A stretch of 64,000 nt of DNA, taken from assembly GCA_004431415.1 (NCBI GenBank), contig QPMI01000090.1, positions 1-64,000 on the forward strand, given 5' to 3'. The translations under genes and the position numbers were made by a program. Shown here one piece after another: positions 51,528 to 62,815 of this stretch; the first letter of the stretch is position 1; each line of letters starts with the position of its first letter. The notes under the pieces were generated by a model that saw nothing but the letters and a program-made list of their open reading frames with translations, did not search any database and was not told the DNA's origin. The stretch comes from Cyanophora paradoxa. Its lineage: Eukaryota > Glaucocystophyceae > Cyanophorales > Cyanophoraceae.

Positions 51528-53096
51528 TCAGCCGGGGCCCCCGGGCGGCCCGGGGTCCTTGACGATGTAGTCCCCCGCGCGGGCGTGCTTGGGCGTGAAG
51601 CGCAGCCGCGGGTTCGAGCGGTACCTGCGCACGGGCCCGGGGCGCCGATTAAGGCTCGGGCCGAGAGCCGGGGCGGGGCGGCGCGAAGCGGGGCGGGGCG
51701 GGGCGGGCCGGTGCTGGATGAAGGCCCACTGGAAGGCGAAGAGGAAGAGGAGGTTCGCCAGCGGGGCCCCCGGCGCCGGCGCCGGCCCCTCCCCGAGCCG
51801 CTCCGCCCGCTGCCGCCGCCGCCGGCGTCGGGGAGGCGGGGGCGGGCGAGGGGGCCCGGGCTCGGGGGCGGCACCTCGCGGTAGAAGTGGTAGATCGCCT
51901 CGATGGTCGCCAGGCCGTGCTCTCCCACCCGCTGGTGCCTGCGGGGGTACAGCGCTCGACAGGAGGGGGTACAGCGACAAGGCGAGGGGCAACGCGCGCC
52001 GCCAGAAGAGCGTCCGCTGGTCGGCGATGCGGACGCGGCGCAGGGCGGCCAGGCGCGGGTCCGTCACGATCGCGTGCGCCTGCCGCCCCTCAGCCGCGGG
52101 CGGGGGTACCCCGTTCTGGGCGGCCGGGGGTACCTGGTTCCAGGTGCAGTCGACGACGAGCACGCGCTCGTACGAGCGGAGCTCCTCGAGGGACATCTCC
52201 TCCATCGAGACCGCCTCCTGCGGGGTACAGGTTGACTCGGTCGGTGGTGGGGGGAGGGGGGGAGGGGGTACGCGGCGTTCGGACCGGGGAGGGGAAGAGG
52301 AGGAGAACGCGGGAGGGGTCGTCGTACTGGGGGACCTGCGGGGACACGTGAGGCATCGACCGGCAGCGGGGTACGGGGTCGCGCGCCTCCTCCGGGAAGG
52401 TGTAGAGGGAGACGCGGCCCGGGCAGAGGACCTGAGGCGGGCGGGCGGGGCGGCTCGCGCGGGGGGCGGGGCGGCGGGGCGCGGGGGCGCTTTGCGCCTG
52501 CGCGTGGACGGCGGTACTTTTCCCCCGGAGCTCCTGCCAGTGCTGCACGCTGCCGGGCCCGTCGCGCCGGGCGGCGGCGGCGGCGCGGCGCGGCAGCAGC
52601 ACAGCGTACACGTCGAGGTGGATGGGGAGTTGGACGCTGGGAATGAGCTCCGCGGCCCGCGGGGCGTCCTCCGGCGCTAGGAGGACCTGCGCGCGCGGCT
52701 CGATCGCGCGGCAGGGCCGGCGCCGGGCCCCGCTCGGGCGACGGGCCTTGCAGCACGTGTAGCAGTAGTACTTCCTTTGCGCGCCTACCGCCACTTGTAA
52801 GCGAGCGCTCGCGGGGCCCGCAGCGCGGTCGCACCGCAGGTGTCGCACTGGACGCGCCTTCGGAGCGAGCGGGTGGCGGAGTCAGTGCGGAAGAGCGCGC
52901 TAGCTACGCGGAGATCTAGATGCGCGCTGCTACAAGCGCACTTTCCGGCCCGGAAGAGGGGATCGCGCGGCCAGATCCCTAGCGCATCAAAGGGGTCACC
53001 CGGGATGCGCGGCGCCTCGGCGGGCGACTCGTCCTCGCTGCTGGAGCTCGAGCTCGAGCTGGACGGCTGCGGGAGCGCCAGGAGGTCGTCGTCCAT
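51528..53096 (-). CDS. DTWD1: DTW-domain tRNA-uridine aminocarboxypropyltransferase, DTWD1-like
   Basis: DTW-domain enzymes transfer an aminocarboxypropyl group from S-adenosylmethionine to uridine in tRNA. ATG 53096 gives an acidic, Ser-rich leader (MDDDLLALPQPSSSS). Landmarks in DTWD1 order: zinc-type pair QCDTCGA and KYYCYTCCKA; AELIPSVQLPIHLDVY; HWQELRGKSTAVHAQ; PGRVSLYTFPEE; PSRVLLLFPSP; YERVLVVDCTWNQ (the D-x-T-W signature); RIADQRTLFWR; GEHGLATIEAIYHFYREV; ANLLFLFAFQWAFIQ. The last exon reads RSNPRLRFTPKHARAGDYIV and ends GGPG before TGA 51528-51530. Introns are short and C/G-rich. All signature residues are kept, so activity is expected. Convergent with the preceding unknown gene. Confidence 0.88.
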
Positions 53097-53187
53097 CGCC
53101 CGGGGTATACGTCTATCCTGAAGTCGATGTTTGGCAAGCCAGGCAGCTAGCTGCAGCACAGCAGCACGCTCGCTCCGAGCTTTTCAG

Positions 53188-56100
53188 ATGGGTGGCTGCT
53201 GCAAGAGGCCCGCCGCGCAGGTGCGCGAGCGCCAGCGCGCTGCGCATGCGCAACGCCCATCGACGCTGGCACCCCGGCAGGCCGCGGGCGGCGCGCCGTC
53301 GCGGGTGCCGCAGCGACCACCCGCAGCGCCGCCCGTGTCGCCCGGAGACGTGCGCGTTGTCGTAACGCCTGCAGCTAGTGGCGCCGGCGCCGGCGTCGGC
53401 GGCGCGCCGCGACCGCCGAGGCGGCTGCCGGAGCTGCCGCGGTACTTTGCGGAGGAGCCGGCGCACGAGCTCGCCTTCGCGGCCGACGACGCCGACGCGC
53501 TGCAGTCGGTGCGCCGCCGCGCCGCCGCCGCCGCGCCGGCGGCCTCGCGCAGCCCCACGCTCGTGGTGCCGCGCAGATCGTCGCACGCCCCGGGCTAGAG
53601 GACAAGCTCACGGATCACGCCCTCGGCAGCGCCGGCCCGCCGTCCTCGCCCTCCTCCCGCCCAGGGCGCCGCCGGAAGCATCGCCGGCGGGCCGGGGCGG
53701 GGCGCTGCCGCTGCCGCCGCAGCCAGGCGGGGACGAGGGCGTCTGGGGAGCTACGGCCGCCCTCCGACGCTGGGTCGCCTCCTTCCGCGACAAGTACCCC
53801 AGGCGCCCGCCCCGCCGCCCTCCCGCCCGCACCCACGAGGGCGCCCTCACGGCCGGCCGCGCGGCGCGCAGGGCGCTCGCCGTGTTCCGGCGGGCGACGC
53901 GCGCCCTGCCGGACACGTGCGACGCGCCGCTCGTCCTCCGCGGCGTCCTCGCCGAGCTGCTGCGCGCCGCGGAGGGGTACGCCCCCGCCGCCGACGCGCC
54001 CCGCGAGGCGCGCGAGGCCCTACCCCCCATCGAGGACGGGGCCCACTTCGGTTCGCCACGGCGCCGACTTGAATTGAATTTCAACCCGGCGTCGAACGCG
54101 CGCCGCAGGGGCGCTCCTGGCCGACGTGTGTACCCTCTTCCCGGACGAGGAGCCGCGGTCCATCGTCGTCGTCATCGACGGCTGGTGATGTACCCCCTCG
54201 CTTCCTCCCTAGAACTCCATCTCAATGAGGTTACAGGTCCGAGCTGCGGGTCGGAGGCGGGTGGGGAGACGACGGCGAGGAGGATGGGGGGGACGGAGCG
54301 TCGGAGGGGGTACCCCTCGCCCTCCCGGCGGACCTGCCGCCCCGCGTGCGGCTCGTGGTCTCCTTGAAAGAAGGTACGGCCCCGCGCCCTCCTCCGATCC
54401 CGACCTAATCCGCCCCTGTAGACGCCCAGCGCGGCGCCGGGGCGGAGGGCGCCGCGGAGCTGGAGCTGGGCCCCCTGCAGCCGGCCCAGGTGCCCCCGCA
54501 CCCGCGCCGGCGCCGAGCCTCGCGCTCCGCAGCGCACGGAACCTCGCGCGCCGCAGCGTGCGGAGGTGGCGAGGCGCGCCGCGCAGCTCCTCGCCGCGGC
54601 CTCCCCGCAGGCCGCCCCCGCGATCAAGGGCCTCGTGCGCTCCCTCCCGTCGTGCACCGCCCGCCCCGCGCCGCTCACGGGGCCAGGCGGAGCGGGCGGC
54701 GGGGCACGCCGGGGCGGGCCGCCCCGCCTTCCTCTGCGCCCTCCTCGACGCCTGCGCCGCCGCCGCCGCCGTGCGCCGCGCCCGCCGCCCCGCCGTCCCC
54801 CCGCGGGGCGGCTGATGCCCCGGGCAGCCCGGGGCGCCCGGGGAGGCGATGCTGGACACCTTCCGCCTCCTCCAGGCGCACCGCGCCCCGCCCCGCGTCC
54901 CGCGCCCCGCGCCCCGCGGCGCCCTTTGCACCGGCGCCCTCTGACGGAGCGGGGCGGGGCGCAGGGGGCGGGCTCGGTGGAGGGCCTGCTGGACCGTGCC
55001 CTCGCCCTCCAGGGCGGCGCCCCGGTGCCCCGCCCCCTCCCGCGCCCCGCCGGCCCCTCACGCGCTCGCGGCAGGCGCTGGCGGCGCTGGCGTGCAGCCC
55101 GACGGCCTCCTCCCCGCCGAGGCCGTCGTCCGCCCCGCCCCCCGCCCGTTCGCTCGCTTCTTTGACCGCCGGGGCGGCGGCAGGAGGCGGCGGGGGCGGC
55201 GGGGTGGGGGCAGCTGCGCGCGACGACGCTGCTGCGCTCGCAGCTGGCGGCCCTCGCGGGGGGCCGCCTCGCCCTCGCCGCCCGCCCCGCCCGCGAGGTC
55301 CTTTCCCCACCTCGCACCCGACCGCGCGCGCTCTGCCCTGCTCGGGTCTGACGCTGGCGGGCGGCAGGTGGCGCTGCGGGCGGTGCGGCACAACGCGGGG
55401 AGCGCTGCGCGCTGCACCGCCGCCTCGCCGCCCTGCGCGCCGCCGCCGCCCTCGCCGAGCCGGCCGCCGCCCCCGCCCACCTCCGCGCCCGCCTCCGCCA
55501 CCTCTTCTCCGTGCGCCCCCGCCCCCGGGCCCCTCGCGCCTTCAAAATTTGATCTCCTGGTGCCGCGCCGGTTGCCACAGGCTGCCCGGGCGGCGCTTGA
55601 CGATCCCTCCGACGGCCCCGCCCGCCTCGAGACCGCCCTCGGTGCCCTACCCCCGCCCCGGGCAGGCGTGCCCTTGTCGACGCCTGCGGGTCGGGCAGCG
55701 CTGTGCGAGGCGGTGTACCACGGACGGGGCCTGGCGGGGCGGCTGGATGCGCGGGGCCACGGGCCGCCGCCGGCCTTCGAGCGGGCCGCCGACGACTTCC
55801 TCCGCGCCTCCGCCCAGCGCCTGCCCCGGGTCCCGGCCCCTCGCCCCCGCCCCGCCCCTTGCCTCCTTCTGATCTTACAGGCGCAGGTGGCGGAGGCGCT
55901 GGAGGGGCGGGTGCGGGCCCTCGGGGAGACCCGCGCGAGCGCCGCCGCCGGGGCCCTCTTCTTCGCCCAGGCGCGCCCGGCCCCTCCCCTCGGCCCCGCG
56001 CCCCGCCCGCGCCCTCCGAGAGGCGTCGCCTCGCGGCAGCTCGGGCGCTTCGACCTCGCGCGCCGCCTCTACGACCAGGCCCGCCCCGCCCCGCCGCCCG

Positions 56101-57177
56101 CCCGCCGCCCCGGCGCAGCGTAACGCGCCGCGCGCCCGCAGCTGTGCGTGCGGGCCGGGGCGGGGCGGGGCCGGAGGAGGTGGGGGAGCCCGGGGCGTGG
56201 CCGCGCCGGCCTCGGGGCTGCTCCTGGCGCTCCTCGCGGGCGAGGAGGAGGCCGCCCTCAACCTCTCCGCCGCCGGTCCGCCCCGCCGCCCCGCGCCCCC
56301 GCGCGCCGGCCCGAGCGGGGCCGCCGGCGGGGCGGGGCAGCGGGGCTGTACGGGCGGGCGGCGGCGCTCGTGGGGCGCACCTGCGCCCGGGCACCCCGAG
56401 GCCGTCGCCCTCCTCGCCCGCCGCGCCCTCGCCCTCGCCGCCGCCGCCCCGGGGCGGGCCGGTGGCCCCGCCCTCGCCGCGGCCGGCGCGGCGGCGGCGG
56501 AGGCGCTCGCGGCGGCGGAGGCGGGCGGGCCGGCGGGGCGGCGCGGGCGCTGGCGCTGGCGGCCTCGGCGCGGCAGCTGCTCGCCGCGGGGCGGCCCGGC
56601 GAGGCGCGGCAGGCGGCGCGGGAGGCCCTCGGGAGGGCGCCGGGCGGCTCGCCGGCGCGGGCGACGGCGCTGGAGGCGCTGGGGCGGCGCGCTGGGCCGA
56701 GGGCGAGCCGGCGGAGGCGGCGGGCGCGCTGACGGACGCCGCCGAGTGCGCGGCGGCGTGGCTCGGGCCCTCCTCCCCCGCGCCGCCTCCCTCCGCGCCT
56801 CCGCCGCCCTCGCCGAGGCCGCCGCCGCCGCCGTCGCCGCCGCCGGCCCCGACGCGGCGGCGCGCATGGGGCGGGCGGCGCGGCTGCTGGCCGAGTCGGA
56901 GGCGGCGCGGGAGTCGTGGGAGCGGGGCGGGGCGGCGCGGGCGGCGGCGAGGGCGGCGGCGGCGGCGCTGCACCTCGCGGCGGGGCCGGGGCGGGCGGGG
57001 GACGCGGAGCGGACGGCGCGGGAGGCGGCGGCGGCGCTGGGCCCCGGCCTCGACGGCGACGGCGTCCTGCGGGGGCGCGTGGCCGCCCTCCTCGCCGCCG
57101 CCGCCGCCGCCGCGGGGGCCGGCGCCGGGCCCCCTCCGGACGGCGCGGCCCTCGCCCGCCTCGGAGCCTTCCTTTGA
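53188..57177 (+). CDS. Possible STAND-type NTPase with C-terminal TPR-like repeats, acylated N-terminus
   Basis: The start MGGCCKRP fits N-myristoylation at Gly2 and palmitoylation at Cys4/Cys5, so membrane anchoring is likely. A disordered stretch and a short folded part follow (LPELPRYFAEEPAHELAF). Around 53735 is GDEGVWGATAALRRWVASF, placed like a Walker A loop but with Ala instead of Lys. Then LPDTCDAPLVLRGVLAELL, and DEEPRSIVVVIDGW like a Walker B strand, followed across an intron by LPADLPPRVRLVVSL. This order (P-loop, hhhhDG, RhhhS) is that of STAND or NACHT ATPases such as NPHP3. From 54950 to 57177 the gene encodes Ala-rich helical pairs (VEGLLDRALALQG, GRFDLARRLYDQ, AVALLARRALALAAAAPGRA) that look like TPRs. 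Frames between exons are hard to follow in the GC-rich part, and two separate genes remain possible. Confidence 0.45.
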
Positions 57178-57546
57178 CGCGGCCAATCGTGTGTGTTCAA
57201 GGTCTGTGTCGCAATGCGGTGCTTAAATTAAAGGGCGCGGAATTCGAAGACAGATTGAGATCCGATGCATATGATCTAGACAGCCGCGGGAAGCCTTGAA
57301 GGCGCTTGCAAGTGGCCATGGCGGGATCCGGAGGGGCTTGGGCGGGGGGAGGGACACTGCAGCTGAGCTTCGCTGAGTCAGAAAGTAGATAACTAGTATC
57401 CTCTAGTATACGTATACAAAGTTTGGCGCCGGTGCGCGGCGCTTTGAAGCCATCGCCACGTTCGCGTGCGTACCCCAGCTAGCGCTGCAGCACGCCGATA
57501 TCTTCGCTCCGGTCCGATCATCCGGTCAAGAGAAAGCGTTGCGGTG

Positions 57547-59894
57547 ATGGATTTGGAGGGCGCGAACAAAAGGAAGGCCGGCGATGTAGAAGCCAGCTGC
57601 AGCTCGGGCCCGAGCGCGCGGCCTCGGCTGGCAGTTTCTCAGCCCCAGCCTTCCAAAGAAGAGGTTCGCGGATCCAACGCAAGTTACGCTTGCTCTTCTC
57701 ACTCGGCGCGCTCGCAGTCGTCGCAGATCTTGGATCTGCCGGACGCATTGCTGCTGCGAGTCATGCGCCTGGCGTGCGCGACCGAGGAGGGCACTGACGA
57801 GCCCCTTTGCTGCGACCATATCGAGGCTCGGCTTCGCTCCGTAGTCGCGGGTTCTGCAGGTACATCGCATGATCAATTTTGCGCTCCCGCCAAAACCAAC
57901 ATCGAGCGTCTTGCAGATCTAGAGCTCTCGGAGCCCTGGGTCGACCTGGAGCTGCTCTGCCGCCTGCGGGGCGTGTGCCGGCGGTTCGCGGAGCTCGTAG
58001 AGGCCGGCGCCGCCGCGCCCCGCGCGCGGCTGGAGATCGATCTAGATCTAGATCTAGATCTCGACGTGCACGGGACCGGGGAGCCAGAGCCGGACGATTC
58101 GGTCGAGATCGATATCTGGCTTCACCAGCTCCTAAAGCCGCAGGCTGTGCTGCGCCGCGCGTGCGCGGGGGCCGCCCTCGTGGCGGGCATCGAGGAGCTG
58201 GACCTGCGTCTCTCTGCCTCCCTCCTGGGCAAGGCGCGTGCGAGGCCCCTCCTCCGGACGTGTCGCTGTCCGATCGTGGCCGCTTGATGTGCAGGTGCAG
58301 AGCCACGGGATCGGGGTCGTCAGCCTCCACGCCGTCTCCCTGGAGCCCCTCGCCTGCTTCCGCTCCCTCCGCGCCCTCCGCCTGTGCTCGGACCATCGCT
58401 ACGCGTTCGACGCGGACCTGCTCGCTGCCGCCCCCTTCCCCCGCCTCTCATCCCTCGACCTCGCCGGTCGCGCCACGCTCCGCCCGCTCACCCACGCGGC
58501 CCTCGCCGCGCTCTCATCGCGCGGCCATCCCCTCGCGGCGCTTCGGGCGAACGTCGCCTGCAGCGCGCTGTCGGAGTCGCGATCGAGAGCCGACGCGGGC
58601 GAGCCCGAGCCCGACGTGGTCGCCCTGTACCCCCCCAGCCTCCCCGGCTTCCTCTCGGGCGTCGTGCGGGCCTTTCCGGGGCTCCAGCGGCTGCTCCTCA
58701 CCTTCGAGGGGCGCTTCGAGAGCCCTCTATCCCCCGACGCCCTCAACCCCCTCGCCTCCCTCCCATACCTCCGAGGTGCCCGCCGTCATCTAACATTCTG
58801 CATGCAATCCACGTCGCTATGTTGACGTTGACGCGCGGGGTCGGCAGCGCTCAGCCTCAAGCTCTCCACGCAGACGGGGTCGGCCTTCCTGGCGCCGCTC
58901 GCCCGCCTCGAGTTCCGGGGCCTGGAGCACCTGGCGGTGAGCCTGCACCGGTCGCGGGACTGTCCCGACCTCTCCCCGATCGCCGCCTTGAAGGCCCTCC
59001 GATGTGCGCCCCCGGCCCGCCCGCCCCCGGCCCCCGGCCCCCTCCAGCTCTCCCGGGGCCTGAGGCGCGGCCTTCGCATTCTCCCGCGCAGCGTTGAGCC
59101 TGTACTGCATGCCGCTGTCCCAGGACGTGTCCTTCCTGGCGGCGCTCCCCCGCCTGGAGGCGCTCGAGCTCCTGGCCTTCGTGTCGCGCGGCCCCTCCCC
59201 CCTCGCCCCCCTCGCCCCCCGCCTCCGCTGCCTCCGCCTCTCCTCCAACCACCGGGGCGCCTCGGAAGCTGCGGCCGCAAACATCGGCGCCCTCTCCGGC
59301 GCCCTCGCGAGCTTCTCTGCACTGGAGGCGCGCTGCCGCCCGCCGCACGACCCTGTCCTGCCCCTCCTGAGGCGCGTGGCAGGACCTGCGGCTCGAGCTC
59401 TTCTCGGACGCGTTCGACGGCCTCTCGGGGCGGTCGCTGGCGGCCTGGCGCGGCCTCCGCTCCCTCCACCTCGCCGTCAAGGGCTCCGCCGCCGGCCTCC
59501 AAGACGGCCGCGAGTCCGACCGCGTCCGGCCCCTCCCCGGCCCCCTGCTCTCGGTGCGTGCCGTCCCCCCAGCTGGCCTTCTCCTCCTCCACTCCTCTCC
59601 GAGCCTCTGATTGCTTCGCCCTCCCTGCCGCAGAGCATCGCATCCGACCTGGTGGGCCTGCGGGATCTGGTCCTGGAGAACCCCCTCGCGCTCCCCCTGC
59701 CCGACGGCGTCGCCGACGCCCTCCGCGGCCGCCTCCGCCGCCTCCGTTTGAGCGCAGGGAGGCCGGCCCGCGCGGTGCGCCGGGGATTGCTCTCTAGATC
59801 TGGGTTGCTGCCCTGGCGCTGGCGCCGGCGCTGACGCTTGTCCCAGGAGCTGGAAGGCGCGCTCGGCATCAAGGTCAAGCGCTATAGCTCTTAA
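57547..59894 (+). CDS. F-box and leucine-rich-repeat-like protein
   Basis: ATG 57547 gives MDLEGANKRKAGDVEASCSS. An F-box-like helix LDLPDALLLRVMRLAC is separated by an insert of about 55 residues from its second half, LELLCRLRGVCRRFAELV. LRR-type strands follow: GIEELDLRLSASLLGK, FRSLRALRLCSDHR, FPRLSSLDLAGRA, FPGLQRLLLTFEGRF, LEHLAVSLHRSRD, LKALRALSLYCMPLSQ, LPRLEALELLAF, LEDLRLELFSDAF, WRGLRSLHLAVKG and LVGLRDLVLENPLALPL. The last exon reads ELEGALGIKVKRYSS with TAA 59892-59894. At least three introns start GC (after LLGK, SALE and LRLS). F-box/LRR proteins select substrates for SCF ubiquitin ligases; the split F-box makes this assignment tentative, the LRR part less so. Confidence 0.65.
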
Positions 59895-60180
59895 GAACGT
59901 TCCATCTTTTTATCGCTTTACCTATTCGGGGGCAGCCAGCTCCGAGGCTCGTGGAAGTTTGAATTGCTTGCAATCGCGCGCCGCGGCAATGGATATTGGG
60001 CATTGGAACCGGATTTCAATTAGATCTACAGATCCTAAATCTGCATGCAGCCGCCGCGGCCGGCGCGCGCCTGCATTTCCTGGCGCTGGCGCCGTGCGCA
60101 TACGTACATGGCGCAATTTGCAATTTCTTGGCGCCCTCGTCGGGCCCTTGCGCCCTCGAGCTCGTCTCTCTCTGCGCCGC
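59895..60180. other. Intergenic region
   Basis: Includes a short AT-richer stretch and a GCGCC-rich palindromic run near 60055-60110. No gene. Confidence 0.35.
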
Positions 60181-61105
60181 CCATGACCCCCGTGTCATCT
60201 GATCCGGCGCCACCTGACCTTTCTCCTGCTTCGCTGCCCTCTCTTCGGCGCCGGCAGCGATCCCCGTCACCTGCTCGCGGCCCTGCTCCGGATCCGACCC
60301 TTCCTCGGCTCCCTCCTCGCCTCTTCCGCCTCGTAGGCCTCCGCCGCGTTCCCGTCGGCGGATCTCTCGATCGACCCTGGACTCTCCGCCTGCCACTGTC
60401 TGTGGGGTACCTCCGCCGCCGTGTTCGGCGCCGGCTGTCAGTACTTTGCTCGGTAGCTCCCCCATCGTGGCTCCTCGGGGGCCTCTTCGTCGTCGTCGTT
60501 CGCTGGGTTCCGGCTCCGGGTCAGATTTCTCGCCGGGCTTACCTTCTCCTGGCTCTGCTCCTGGGCCCTCAGCTCCGGGACCGGCTTCCCCGATCTCCTC
60601 CCGGACTCGTGGTCGTACCCGTCGCCGGCTTGCCGAGCCTACGTCTCCTTCTACTTCCCTCCGGCGGTTTGCCGGGCCGGACCCTCCGGCCTTTGTTCTT
60701 GATACCGGACCGCCGCCTTTGCCTTCGTCTTCTGCTTCGCTGGTCGTATCCCGCCGGCGCCGGCGTACTTCGTCTTATAGTTTAGTTCGGTCTAGTTCGG
60801 ATTCTGATCGTAGTGTTGATGCTAGAGTTAGTTTCAATACTAGCTATAGTCCTCGTGCTCGACCTGTTGTTCGCCGTCGTTTGCAGTTCGACTGCCCGTC
60901 TCGACCCCGGTCGGCTTTACACAGCGGTACGCTAGTATGGGCAAGAACTCCAGGGCAACTTGCAAAAGGAGCCGAGTCTAGGAGCCAAATAACCTCCGTG
61001 TCACGTCAACTTAGAGCCCAAAAAACCTCCGAGTCACGACAGCGAAACCGTCGAACCGTCAAATTGACGTCAAAACCTAAGACCTCGAATCAAAAAACAA
61101 ATTGA
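60181..61105 (+). CDS. Arg/Ser/Pro-rich open frame, doubtful gene or retroelement fragment
   Basis: The third-frame reading shows VTCSRPCSGSDPSSAPSSPL, RRRRSLGSGSGSDFSPGLPS, SRTRGRTRRRLAEPTSPSTS, RTSSYSLVRSSSDSDRSVDA and a Lys/Arg end KLTSKPKTSNQKTN at 61105. The composition is a basic, disordered protein such as the start of a retroelement gag or an SR-rich protein. Base composition (more T, less G-run) differs from the flanking genes. No zinc knuckle, protease or polymerase motif is visible, and no terminal repeats were found by eye. Confidence 0.25.
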
Positions 61106-61969
61106 TGTATCCCGCTTTAACTCCCCCAAGTTCACCCCCGGGATGAAATCGCCGCAGCGAAGGGAAGAATCCTTCGGCTTACAAAAGCTCGTCACAGCTT
61201 ACACAGCGCGCCGTGAGCTTCGTACCATCGTAAAGAGCTCGTCAAGCCGCGTCACGGGGCACCTCCCAATCCATGATTCTTACTATCGATCGCGACGCCC
61301 AGCCAAGCAAATTCGCTCGCCACGCGATCGCGAACCCCGAAAAAAATTGGACTTGGGCCGCAAGTTGGGCGAGCAGCGAGCAGCGAGTGCCAGCGACTCG
61401 CGCTCGGGGCGGAGCGCGCTGCTTCCGCAGACGCAGACAAGCATAGTAGCCTAGTTAGCAGCAGAAAGCGATCGCCGGCGGCCGGAGCTTCGGCCAGGAG
61501 CGTCGGCCGGCCGCGCCGCGCGCGGGCGCGGCCCGTGCGCATGCTACCGTAGTACTCCGTTCTGGTACCGGTGCGCATGCGTGCCTGGCGGCACTCAGCG
61601 GCTACCAAGATGGCGTGTTCGCTACTGAAGGTCGGCCGCAGCGGCCATGGCCCTCGTTTTTCGCCTTCCCGGCGTTCCCGCACCGCGCTGACCCCCGCGC
61701 CACAGGAAGGTTGCGTCGGGCGCCTCTAGAAGCACCTACAAAAAGTCCGTGGACAAGATCCAAGCAGCCGTCGCGGCCAGGAGCGGCGCGGAGCGCAAGA
61801 AGCGACGCGGGCGGGGCGGCATCGGGCGGCGCTCGCCCTCGTTCGTCTCGTTCATAGCGACTAGATATAATCAACGACATCGGGCGCATAGCAGCGAGCA
61901 GCGCACACACGTGCACCGGCATCGACCTGATGCCGCCGCGTACATGCGCGCATCGCACTGATGCCGCCT
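61106..61969. other. Unassigned region
   Basis: Short basic open frames only (for example 61143-61454), none with a recognisable motif. Contains CGCATGCG and CGATCG palindromes. Confidence 0.35.
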
Positions 61970-62023
61970 CGGCAGGGCGTTGAGGCGTGGGGGCGGCACG
62001 GCGGCGGCGTGGGGGCGGCGCTG

Positions 62024-62800
62024 TCGGCGGCCCGGGCGGCGCGGGGCGGCGCGGGGCGGCACCGGTGGCCGCCCGCGCAGCGCGGGGCGGCGCGGGGCGG
62101 CGCGGGGCGGCGCGGGGCGGCGCGGGGCGGCGTGGGGCGGCCGCCCAGGCGCGGCGCGGGGCCGCTGGGGCGGCGGGCGGCGGCGTGGGGCGGCGCTGAC
62201 GGCCGCCCGCGCGGCGCGGGGGCGCGGGGCGGCGCGGGGCGGCGCGGGGCGGCGCGGGGCGGCGCGGGGCGGCGTGGGGCGGCCGCCCAGGCGCGGCGCG
62301 GGGCCGCTGGGGCGGCGGGCGGCGGCGCGGGGCGGCGCTGGCGGCCGCCCGCGCGGCGCAGGGCGGCGCAGGGCGCCGCGGAGGCGCTGACGGCCGCCTG
62401 GGCAGTGGGTGGCGGCGCGGGGCGGCGCGGGGCGGCGCGGGGCGGCGTGGGGCGGCGCTGGCGGCCGCCCGCGCAGCGCGGGGCGGCGCGGGGCGGCGCG
62501 GGGCGGCGTGGGGCGGCGCTGGCGGTCGCCCGCGCAGCGCGGGGCGGCGCGGGGCGGCGCGGGGCGGCGTGGGGCGGCGCTGGCGGCCGCCCGCGCAGCG
62601 CGGGGCGGCGCGGGGCGGCGCGGGGCGGCGTGGGGCGGCGCTGGCGGTCGCCCGCGCAGCGCGGGGCGGCGCGGGGCGGCGCGGGGCGGCGTGGGGCGGC
62701 CGCCCAGGCGCGGCGCGGGCCGCTGGGCGGCGGGCGGCGGCGTGGGGCGGCGCTGGCGGCCGCCCGGGCGGCCCCGCGCCGCCTGGGCGGCCGGGGCGGC
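62024..62800 (+). repeat. G-rich minisatellite of GGGGCGGCGC units with 61-base higher-order period
   Basis: Built from GGGGCGGCGC/GGGGCGGCGT decamers. Between 62461 and 62700 a 61-base unit recurs, beginning GCGGCCGCCCGCGCAGCG at 62461 and 62583 and GCGGTCGCCCGCGCAGCG at 62522 and 62644, so C and T alternate every unit. A second module (GGCCGCCCAGGCGCGGCGCG) occurs at about 62139, 62280 and 62698. Strong G/C strand bias; no coding expected. Confidence 0.9.
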
Positions 62801-62815
62801 GCTGTGCTCTTTCAG

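Noticed and set aside
54172-57186. 1004-codon open frame on the minus strand opposite the TPR-like gene
   Set aside because: Low-complexity Arg/Gly/Ala sequence without domains; explained by base composition.
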